Assembly (NCBI GenBank): GCA_038240335.1
Contig: JBBSDV010000183.1
Span: forward strand, 1-5,910
Direction of reading: 5' to 3'
Origin: JBBSDV01 sp038240335
Lineage (GTDB): Bacteria; Chloroflexota; Dehalococcoidia; DSTF01; JACRBR01
DNA length: 5,910 nt
Shown: piece after piece, positions 1 through 5,073 of the stretch
Layout of the letters: the number at the start of each line of letters is the position of its first letter
Position numbering within the stretch: the stretch's first letter is position 1
Program-made: the position numbers and the translations under genes
Notes under the pieces: generated by a model
Database searches by the model: none
Told to the model about the DNA's origin: nothing
Seen by the model: the letters and a program-made list of their open reading frames with translations, nothing else

Positions 1-699
1 AACGCCGAAATCTCTGCATGGAAGCGGGGCTATCGGAACGTCGCCGGCGTCGATGAGGCCGGCTGCGGGCCGCTTGCCGGCCCCGTCGTCGCCGGCGCCG
101 TGATCCTCGACCCGCAATTCGCCCAAACGTGGTGGTGCGAGCTCCGCGACAGCAAGATGCTCGACGTGAACGAACGCACGCGGCTCGCCGAGATGATCCG
201 CGACCACTGTGCCTGGGGCGCCGGCGTCGCCAGCCACGAGTACATCGACACCTACGGCCTCACCGCGGCCCGCAAATCCGCGATGCGCAAGGCGGTCGCC
301 GGCCTTCCATGCGCGCCCGACATGCTGCTGATCGACGCCGTGTCGCTGCCCGAGTACCGGCACCGCGCCATCATTCACGGCGACGCCCTCGTCGCGTCGA
401 TCGCCGCCGGATCGATCGTTGCGAAGACCGTACGCGACGCGATCATGACCGACTACCATCCGCAATATCCGGTCTACGGATTCGATTCCAATCGCGGCTA
501 CGCGACGCCAGAACACAAGCGCGCACTCACAGAGCACGGCCCCTGCGACATCCACCGCCGCCGCTTCGCTCCCGTGCGACTGGCGCTCGCCGCCCACGGC
601 ATCCTGATCGAAGCGAGCGCCGAGCTCGATTCCGAGACGCTGCTCGATAGCGAGCTCGATGCGATCGACGAACGCGCCCGCGAGCCGGCGTTTGCCTAG
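1..699 (+). CDS. rnhB: Ribonuclease HII, 5' end cut by the window edge
   Basis: RNase HII cuts the RNA strand of RNA-DNA hybrids and nicks at single ribonucleotides misincorporated in DNA; it is cytosolic. The frame is open from base 1, and 232 codons are visible. Counting from the first codon, the catalytic acidic set is present: D18 and E19 in VDEAG, D112 in LLIDA and D146 in VRDAIM. Other family blocks are LRDSKML (residues 38-46 after the first GTG), GSIVAKTVRD, and the C-terminal SNRGYATPEHK and HRRRFAPVR stretches. The usual GRG substrate motif reads GCG (residues 21-23). Length and motif positions suggest only a short N-terminal piece is missing, so an internal GTG at 100 is not the start. 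The tail after HRRRFAPVR is rich in Asp/Glu and holds a repeated ELD segment. The 3' end overlaps yraN by 41 nt, so the two are probably co-transcribed. The family assignment is secure. Confidence 0.96.
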   Translation, partial: NAEISAWKRGYRNVAGVDEAGCGPLAGPVVAGAVILDPQFAQTWWCELRDSKMLDVNERTRLAEMIRDHCAWGAGVASHEYIDTYGLTAARKSAMRKAVAGLPCAPDMLLIDAVSLPEYRHRAIIHGDALVASIAAGSIVAKTVRDAIMTDYHPQYPVYGFDSNRGYATPEHKRALTEHGPCDIHRRRFAPVRLALAAHGILIEASAELDSETLLDSELDAIDERAREPAFA

Positions 700-1063
700 C
701 GAACGCCAGCACCTCGGCGACTTCGGCGAACGAACGGCAGCCGCGCATCTTCAAGCAAAGGGCTACAAGATCATCGACCGCAAGTTCCGCGTGCGCGACG
801 TCGAGATCGATCTCGTAGCCCGCGACACGGAGTCCGTCGTGTTCGTCGAGGTGCGGACGCGGAGGGGCGCGTACCCCGGCATGGCCGCGCTCTCGATCAC
901 GCGGGCGAAGGCGCGCAAGCTGCTCGTCGGCGTCGAGTGGTACATCGAGCGCCACCCCGACATCGCCGACCTGCCGCTCCGCATCGATATCGTCGCCATC
1001 GAGCTCGACGCGCGCGGCAGGCTCACCAACATTCTCCACATCGAAGACGCCGTCCGCGGGTGA
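659..1063 (+). CDS. yraN: YraN / UPF0102 family nuclease-fold protein
   Basis: A 134-residue protein of the UPF0102 (YraN) family, which has a restriction-endonuclease-like fold; its biological role is poorly defined, with links to DNA processing. Family landmarks in order are LGDFGERTAAAHLQAKGY (residues 19-36), VEIDLVARD (48-56), VFVEVRTRRG (61-70) and RIDIVAIE (108-115). D51, E64 and the following V-R pair fit the PD-(D/E)xK-like core. The usual Gly before EIDL is Val here. The ATG at 659 lies inside the end of rnhB (41-nt overlap) and has no clear Shine-Dalgarno site. An in-frame TTG at 692, next to the rnhB stop, is an alternative start that would remove 11 residues without touching the domain. 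The rnhB-yraN order is common in bacterial genomes, which supports the call. Family assignment is confident; the exact start is less so. Confidence 0.92.
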   Translation: MRSTNAPASRRLPSERQHLGDFGERTAAAHLQAKGYKIIDRKFRVRDVEIDLVARDTESVVFVEVRTRRGAYPGMAALSITRAKARKLLVGVEWYIERHPDIADLPLRIDIVAIELDARGRLTNILHIEDAVRG

Positions 1064-1172
1064 CGCACGGGATGTTGGGCGGTTGAGTGGCTAGACGGTG
1101 GAGGTTGGAGCTTAGAGACTGGAGCTATTGAGGTCGTGTGGACAAGGTTCTCGATAGATGGTTGATGCCGAC

Positions 1173-1177
1173 GGAGG
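1173..1177 (+). promoter_or_regulatory. Shine-Dalgarno site that sets the DinB-like start
   Basis: GGAGG lies 8 nt before the ATG at 1186. It favours that ATG over the in-frame GTG at 1138, which has no comparable site and would add 16 residues unlike the domain. Confidence 0.75.
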
Positions 1178-1185
1178 AGAAGAGC

Positions 1186-1692
1186 ATGGCGACGAAGGAC
1201 GAGATTGCGAAGGGCTTCGAGGTACTGATCCAGGAGACGCGCCGGATCAGCCGGGATCTCACCGAGCAGCAGTGGGAGTGCGTCGTCGATATGGACGGCT
1301 GGCACAACAAGGAGGTGCTTGCGCATATCGCCGGCCTCGGCCCGATCATCGTGCCGTTAATCAATGGGATGGCGAATGCGGCGCCGGGTACCGACTTGAT
1401 CGCCGGCAACGACATCAATGCTGGGAACGCGGGGATGGTCGCGGCGCAGGCGGGGAAGTCGGTGGCGCAGCTCGCGGAAGCGATCGCGACGACATACGGC
1501 GCGGCGGCGGCATTCATCGCAGATGCCCCCGACGAAACGCTATCGAAGCGGGCAACGGTGGGCGGCCACAAGGAGCTGCCGATCAGCGACCTGCTGATGC
1601 GCCTTGTTGTGCTGCACGGACTCGGTCACGTGTACAGCGTCTACGGCAGCATCTTCGCGTCGGGGGACGGCGCGGAGGCGAGGGTCGAGTGA
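1186..1692 (+). CDS. DinB / mycothiol-dependent maleylpyruvate isomerase-like protein
   Basis: A 168-residue protein resembling the DinB/MDMPI superfamily of four-helix-bundle metalloproteins. Known members are thiol-dependent isomerases or S-transferases using mycothiol or bacillithiol; many have no known substrate. The N-terminal helix is followed by DMDGWHNKEVLAHIAG (residues 35-50), which matches the family pattern GW.v.dvLaHla. LHGLGHVY (143-150) supplies two more histidines. H47, H144 and H148 form a plausible three-His metal site, with H40 and H128 as further candidates. There is no signal peptide or membrane segment. The gene lies 122 nt after yraN in a purine-rich spacer, so it may have its own promoter, though I see no convincing one. 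No intrinsic terminator follows directly; the next strong plus-strand one is at 2104-2138. The superfamily is likely; the substrate and thiol cofactor cannot be told from sequence alone. Confidence 0.82.
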   Translation: MATKDEIAKGFEVLIQETRRISRDLTEQQWECVVDMDGWHNKEVLAHIAGLGPIIVPLINGMANAAPGTDLIAGNDINAGNAGMVAAQAGKSVAQLAEAIATTYGAAAAFIADAPDETLSKRATVGGHKELPISDLLMRLVVLHGLGHVYSVYGSIFASGDGAEARVE

Positions 1693-1870
1693 CGACTGAG
1701 CGGACGGCCGATCCGAGAATTTTGAACGACGATCGTTCCGGGTACGGTGGCTGCGGGGGATAAGCTCGCGAGGGGAACGTTCAGGCGTTCCATTGGATTG
1801 GCGGCAAAGACTTGACATCGCCGCGCTGACTGGCAACGCCTCATGGTAGGGTGGACGCCTCGCGGCGCGA

Positions 1871-1914
1871 GGGCAATGAAGAAGCTCCTCGATTGAGGAG
1901 CTTGTTCATTGTCC
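1871..1914. terminator. Long stem-loop, possible terminator or attenuator
   Basis: A near-perfect inverted repeat. The inner stem AAGCTCCTC/GAGGAGCTT encloses the loop GATT. Past one G-G mismatch, an outer stem pairs GCAATGAA with TTCATTGT, including one G-T wobble. On the plus strand it is followed by CTTTC, and its base competes with a second small hairpin, GTCC-TTTC-GGAC (1911-1922). On the minus strand there is no T run after it. Its CTCGATTGAG centre resembles the CTCGATCGAG centre of the terminator at 5018-5043. The weak T tract makes plain termination uncertain; an attenuator or RNA-stability element is the alternative. Confidence 0.45.
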
Positions 1915-2040
1915 TTTCGGACGGAGGGGGTTACCACGTTACGCGAAACGTCATCGTATTCTTCCTTTCGTTGGGCCCACCGGCCCGCTGCCGCCTCGTC
2001 TCTCACCTGCAGCCGGTAGAAAAACCGACTCGTCGGTACT

Positions 2041-2070
2041 GTTATACGCCCCCGTACGTTCTCCTGTCAA
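2041..2070 (-). promoter_or_regulatory. Near-consensus sigma-70 promoter on the minus strand
   Basis: Read on the minus strand, a perfect -35 TTGACA (2070-2065) is followed by an 18-nt spacer and a -10 TATAAC (2046-2041). A 17-nt spacer with GTATAA also fits. Predicted transcription starts near 2034 and runs toward 1900. No recognisable minus-strand gene lies downstream before the end of the convergent DinB-like gene, so its product would be a short RNA or a very short peptide. Confidence 0.55.
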
Positions 2071-2103
2071 CAGCTCGGACAAGTTTTTTCGCAGATTGAC
2101 GTG

Positions 2104-2138
2104 GCGCCGCTGCCCAGCTCCGGGCCGGCGTGTTTTTT
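2104..2138 (+). terminator. Rho-independent terminator upstream of the TetR gene
   Basis: The outer stem CGCCG (2105-2109) pairs with CGGCG (2126-2130). After a 2-nt bulge (CT), the inner stem GCCC (2112-2115) pairs with GGGC (2122-2125) around a 6-nt loop. TGTTTTTT follows at 2131-2138. This is a textbook plus-strand terminator 22 nt before the TetR ATG. It would end transcripts coming from the DinB-like gene or from the structured block and insulate the regulator. Confidence 0.7.
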
Positions 2139-2145
2139 GCCGATA

Positions 2146-2167
2146 GTGCTTATACGCGTATGAGCAC
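2146..2167. promoter_or_regulatory. 22-bp palindromic operator across the TetR start codon
   Basis: The left half GTGCTTATACG and the right half CGTATGAGCAC are reverse complements at 10 of 11 positions (20 of 22 bases). The right half contains the ATG at 2160 of the TetR-family gene. TetR-type dimers usually bind palindromes of this kind next to or inside their own promoter. Autorepression by the encoded protein is the natural reading, but it is inference. Confidence 0.7.
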
Positions 2168-2639
2168 CACCACCCCCCGAACGCAAGCAATCCGCAGCGA
2201 AGAGACGCGCGAGCAGATCGTGCAGGCGGCGCTCACCGTCTTTGCGTTCAAGGGATACACCGCCGCGTCGATCGACGACGTTTGCCTGGCGGCCGGATGC
2301 TCGAAAGGCGGGCTCTACCACCATTTCCCGTCGAAGTCACACGTGCTTTCGGCCGTCGTCGGACGCCTCATCAGCAAGGGGGCGCTGCTGCCACCATTCG
2401 ATGCGGCGGCGGGTGACATCGGCCTGCCGTCGGCGGGCATTGGCCGCGTCCTCATCGAAGTCTGGAGCGAGGCCTCACGCGATGGCGAGCTGCGGGCGCA
2501 GTTGCGCGCCGGCTATGAGGTGCAGCTCGATGCGACGCTCGCGACGGCCAAGGATCTCGCGGCGATCCTCCGCATCGGCGAGCTCGTGCAGCTCCTGACG
2601 CGCGGGGATGCGGTGGACTCCGACGCGGTAGCGGCGTAG
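2160..2639 (+). CDS. TetR-family transcriptional regulator, short form
   Basis: A 159-residue regulator. Residues 15-62 form the TetR DNA-binding domain: helices around REQIVQAALTVFAFKGYTAAS, then IDDVCLAAGCSKGGLYHHFPSK, with the hallmark G-LYHHF-SK. The remaining ~95 residues are helical and would form the ligand and dimer domain. Typical TetR proteins run to about 190-220 residues, so the C-terminal domain is short; I see no frameshifted continuation after the stop. The ATG at 2160 is chosen because the domain starts soon after it. An upstream in-frame GTG at 2130 falls within the terminator and would add ten unlikely residues. Neither start has a Shine-Dalgarno site, so a leaderless or near-leaderless transcript is possible. 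A palindrome at 2146-2167 covers the start. The gene converges on cofD and has no divergent partner, so its ligand and its other targets are unknown. Confidence 0.9.
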   Translation: MSTTTPRTQAIRSEETREQIVQAALTVFAFKGYTAASIDDVCLAAGCSKGGLYHHFPSKSHVLSAVVGRLISKGALLPPFDAAAGDIGLPSAGIGRVLIEVWSEASRDGELRAQLRAGYEVQLDATLATAKDLAAILRIGELVQLLTRGDAVDSDAVAA

Positions 2640-2686
2640 AGGACCTGTCGTTTAAGTTCGTCGTTTGTAGTTCGCCGCGGACCGTT

Positions 2687-3616
2687 TTACACCATGCCGG
2701 CCGCGTGCAATGCGGCCTCGGCGAGGGCGGTGCGGGACGCGTCGTCGCGCATGATGGTTTGGGTTACGACGGCGCGGATGCCGAGCGCCTCGACGGCCTG
2801 TGCTTGATCGCGGTCAATCTCATCGACGATCAGTGTGTCGATTCGTCCTTCGTACAGCCTCGCGACGCCCGCGGCATCGACGGTGAGGCCGAGGCCGGCC
2901 ATCATTTCGGCGGCGGGCGGCTGCAGCGAGCGGCCGCCGATGATCGGCGACACTGCGACGCGCGGCACGGGAGCATCTCGCAACGCGTCGTTAATTCCGG
3001 GCACGGCGAGGATCGGCGCGATGCTGCCGAGAGGGTTGCTCGGCGCGATGAAGATCGCCTCGGCGTCGCCGATCGCCTCGATGACGCCCGACGAGGGACG
3101 AGCGGTGTCCGCGCCTTCGAAGCGCAGGCCGCGGACGGCGTCTTGCGCATGGCGCTTTACGAGATATTCCTGGAAGGCGAACTCGCCCTCTTCGCAAGTA
3201 ACGATCGTCCGGACGCGGTCGTTCGACATCGGCAGCAGGCGCGAGCGGACGGCAAAGGCGCGAGCGATGTCGGCCATTACCTCGGCGGGCGTCGCGCCCT
3301 CCCGCAACAGCCGCGTCCGATGGAGGTGCGTCGCGAGGTCGCGATCGCCGATCTGGAACCATGTCTCGTGGCCGAAGCGGCGCAGCGATTCGAGCCAGCG
3401 AAAGGTGTCGCCGCGAAGGCCCCAACCGCGCTCCTCGTCAACCTCGCCCGCGAGGGCGTAGGTGACGATGTCGGGATCAGGCGAGGCGTAGAGGCCGTGG
3501 AACTCATCGTCGTCGGCGGTGTTGATGATCGCCGTCAGCCGTTCCGGCTCGACGACAGAGGCGAGGGCGCGCATGAAGCGCGAGCCGCCGACGCCACCGC
3601 AGAGCACCGTGATCAC
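2687..3616 (-). CDS. cofD: CofD/FbiA-type 2-phospho-L-lactate (or phosphoenolpyruvyl) transferase of F420 biosynthesis
   Basis: A 309-residue cytosolic enzyme. CofD/FbiA transfers a phospholactate-type or enolpyruvyl group from a guanosine-diphosphate-activated donor to Fo, releasing GMP and giving (dehydro-)F420-0. Family motifs run in order: GGVGGSR (residues 7-13), NTADDDEFHGLYASPDPD (32-49), GWGLRGDTF (64-72), GDRDLATH (90-97), LLPMSNDRVRT (127-137), FQEYLVKR (148-155), APSNPLGSI (191-199) and VAVSPIIGG (220-228). The length is normal. After SPIIGG the usual K-G-P and K-M-M positions read Q-P-P and E-M-M (232-239). The start is a GTG at 3616 overlapping the stop of a possible 28-codon ORF by GTGA; there is no strong Shine-Dalgarno site. 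It follows the MFS gene at a short distance and may share its transcript. No other F420 genes (cofC/fbiD, cofE/fbiB, fbiC) are visible. The family is clear; which donor it uses cannot be read. Confidence 0.93.
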   Translation of the reverse strand: MITVLCGGVGGSRFMRALASVVEPERLTAIINTADDDEFHGLYASPDPDIVTYALAGEVDEERGWGLRGDTFRWLESLRRFGHETWFQIGDRDLATHLHRTRLLREGATPAEVMADIARAFAVRSRLLPMSNDRVRTIVTCEEGEFAFQEYLVKRHAQDAVRGLRFEGADTARPSSGVIEAIGDAEAIFIAPSNPLGSIAPILAVPGINDALRDAPVPRVAVSPIIGGRSLQPPAAEMMAGLGLTVDAAGVARLYEGRIDTLIVDEIDRDQAQAVEALGIRAVVTQTIMRDDASRTALAEAALHAAGMV

Positions 3617-3699
3617 GATGGACCGCCGCGGCTGCGAAGCACGATGCGAGTCGACACGTACGGCGACGCGCGCTCCGGCAGAAGACGCGCTTCGTTCAT
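3613..3699 (-). CDS. Possible 28-residue ORF between the MFS gene and cofD
   Basis: An ATG at 3699, six bases after the MFS stop codon, opens a 28-codon frame beginning MNEARLLPERASPYV. Its TGA overlaps the GTG start of cofD (shared GTGA). A weak AGGTG precedes the ATG. It matches no family I recognise and lacks any membrane segment; it is Arg-rich. It may only serve to carry ribosomes to the weak cofD start, or it may be chance. Its arrangement between two genes of the same strand is the only support. Confidence 0.25.
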   Translation of the reverse strand: MNEARLLPERASPYVSTRIVLRSRGGPS

Positions 3700-3705
3700 T
3701 TGCAC

Positions 3706-4977
3706 CTAGACGGCGACCGGCTTGCGCGCGCGTTCGAGCTCCCAGGCGATCTCGTCCTGCATCAGCGCGACCTCCTCGGACTCGGCACGGCTCCAGAGCC
3801 AGAGGATCGGCGTCGCGACGAGCAGCGTCAGGATGCCGAACAGAAGGAACACCGCGCGCAGCCCGAACTGATCGGCGGCGATGCCTGCGACCGGGTTCAT
3901 GCCGGCGAGGATGAAGTTGCCGACGACGCTCTGCACAGACAGGATGGTCGCCCGGCGCTCGCTTGGGATGCGCTTATTGATGTAGGTAGCGAGAGCCGGG
4001 TTCTGCATGCCGGCGACTACGCCCATGCCGAGAAACGAGACGGCGATCCACGAATGATCGATACCGGCGAGCGCGACGTTCGCGACGACGAGCAGCGCCG
4101 GCATGGCGAAGAATGCGCCGCGCAGACCGAAGCGAGAGACGAATCGATAGGCGAACAGCGACGCGAGAATGCCGCAGACGCGCACCGGCGCCTGCCAGAG
4201 GCCGAGATTAGCGATGCCGATGCCGTGATGGCGCAGGAACGGCTGCTGGAAGACCTGCGGCGTGAACGTTGCGGCGAGCAGGACGCCGCTGTAGAGGATG
4301 ATGTAGCGGAGCGTCGGCTGATCCCATGCCTCGCGGAGGCCGTTGACGAGCGTGGCGAGGTACTGCTCGTGCGATTCCTCGGCGGCGTGCCGCGGCTCGT
4401 GCATCGAGAAGGCGACGGGGACGCCGATGATGGCGATGCCGGCGCTGAGGATAATCGGGAATGTGAAGTTCGTCGCCTGGGCGATCGGAGCGCCAATGAG
4501 GATGGCCAGCAGCGCGGCGAAGGATTTGAGTGCCCACAGCCGGCTGTTGATCTTCTGAAAGTCGTCCTCACGATCGATGCTCTTCAGGCTATCGTAGAGG
4601 ATCGCCGCGTCGGCGCCGGACTGAAACGTGACGCCGAGCCCCCACGCGGTGTACGACGCGAGGATGACGAGGTAGTTGTCGGCGATGCCGAAGACGAAGA
4701 TGGCGACGGCGAAGAGGCCGCTGCCGAGCATCAGCGAGAAACGGCGGCCGAAGCGATCGGCGATCGCGCCGGTCGGCACTTCAGCGACGACGATGAGCAG
4801 CAGGAACGGCGTATCGAGCAGCGTGATCTGGGTCAGCGAAAGGCCGCGGTGCACCTGGAGATACACCACCCAGATGGGCAGCCAGAGCTGGAAGTCCATC
4901 AGGAAGCGATAGAGATACGACTTCCAGATATTGCCTTCGAAGGCCATGTCGTCGCGAATCCGTCCGAGCAGGTCCAT
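3706..4977 (-). CDS. Major facilitator superfamily (MFS) transporter
   Basis: A 423-residue integral membrane protein with about twelve hydrophobic segments in two halves, joined by a polar central loop (about residues 192-224), as usual for MFS secondary carriers. Motif A is clear between TM2 and TM3: GAIADRFGRRF (70-80). A GADAAILYDSL stretch (121-131) in the region of TM4 and the following loop is typical of a drug-efflux-like MFS group. An ERRATILS motif (340-347) marks the second half. The charged C-terminal tail is cytoplasmic. The ATG at 4977 has no Shine-Dalgarno site; a -10-like TATACT ends 7 nt before it, suggesting a leaderless transcript. ATG at residue 11 is the alternative start. 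It lies downstream of a terminator that separates it from the YIP1 gene and upstream of cofD. The substrate cannot be inferred; efflux of a small hydrophobic compound is a guess from motif type. Confidence 0.92.
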   Translation of the reverse strand: MDLLGRIRDDMAFEGNIWKSYLYRFLMDFQLWLPIWVVYLQVHRGLSLTQITLLDTPFLLLIVVAEVPTGAIADRFGRRFSLMLGSGLFAVAIFVFGIADNYLVILASYTAWGLGVTFQSGADAAILYDSLKSIDREDDFQKINSRLWALKSFAALLAILIGAPIAQATNFTFPIILSAGIAIIGVPVAFSMHEPRHAAEESHEQYLATLVNGLREAWDQPTLRYIILYSGVLLAATFTPQVFQQPFLRHHGIGIANLGLWQAPVRVCGILASLFAYRFVSRFGLRGAFFAMPALLVVANVALAGIDHSWIAVSFLGMGVVAGMQNPALATYINKRIPSERRATILSVQSVVGNFILAGMNPVAGIAADQFGLRAVFLLFGILTLLVATPILWLWSRAESEEVALMQDEIAWELERARKPVAV

Positions 4978-4984
4978 GGCGACG

Positions 4985-4990
4985 AGTATA
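4985..4990 (-). promoter_or_regulatory. -10 element for the MFS gene
   Basis: TATACT on the minus strand, separated by 7 nt from the ATG at 4977. No good -35 is found 16-18 nt upstream. If used, transcription would start at or next to the ATG, consistent with the missing Shine-Dalgarno site. Confidence 0.45.
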
Positions 4991-5017
4991 GCGAGGCGAT
5001 CGCTGCGGCAGACACGA

Positions 5018-5043
5018 AAGAGGGGCTCGATCGAGCCCCTCTT
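5018..5043 (-). terminator. Intrinsic terminator between the YIP1 and MFS genes
   Basis: A perfect 26-bp palindrome, half-site AAGAGGGGCTCGA followed by its exact complement, with a GC-rich stem. On the minus strand it ends in a short T run (CTTTCG). It begins 30 nt after the YIP1 stop and lies 40 nt before the MFS start, so it ends the YIP1 transcript. Symmetry means it could also act on plus-strand transcripts. Confidence 0.8.
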
Positions 5044-5073
5044 GTCAATCGATTCTAACCCTGACGCCTGAGC

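Larger units (their letters stand above)
1693..2159. other. Gene-free, highly structured intergenic block
   Basis: About 470 bases lie between the DinB-like gene and the TetR gene without a believable protein. The longest open frame, from a GTG at 1851 to 2099 (+), has no family resemblance, no ribosome site and runs across two stem-loops. The block instead holds many inverted repeats. GAACGA/TCGTTC sits at 1724-1738, GGAACG/CGTTCC at 1774-1791 and CCTCGC/GCGAGG at 1858-1872. A long stem-loop is at 1871-1914, GTCC/GGAC at 1911-1922, and a terminator at 2104-2138 (+). A near-consensus promoter on the minus strand is at 2041-2070. It may encode one or more non-coding RNAs; I cannot name the class. 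Confidence 0.6.

Noticed and set aside
1812..1840. TTGACA at 1812-1817 as a plus-strand promoter
   Set aside because: The -35 is perfect, but no -10-like sequence lies 16-19 nt downstream; the nearest TAGGGT is 29 nt away.
1641..2006. 121-codon minus-strand ORF over the DinB-like 3' end and spacer
   Set aside because: It overlaps a well-supported gene on the other strand, has no recognisable domain, and its first part lies in structured non-coding DNA.
1851..2099. 82-codon plus-strand ORF starting at a GTG
   Set aside because: It has no ribosome site and no family resemblance, and it crosses a long stem-loop and a minus-strand promoter. Its composition is unlike the real genes.
2705..3709. 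334-codon plus-strand ORF opposite cofD
   Set aside because: It is a shadow of the cofD frame. The minus strand carries the full set of CofD motifs.
3700..5058. 452-codon plus-strand ORF opposite the MFS gene
   Set aside because: It is a mirror of the MFS coding frame in GC-rich DNA; the product is a charged Asp/Glu/Arg-rich string without domain features, while the minus strand encodes a clear transporter.
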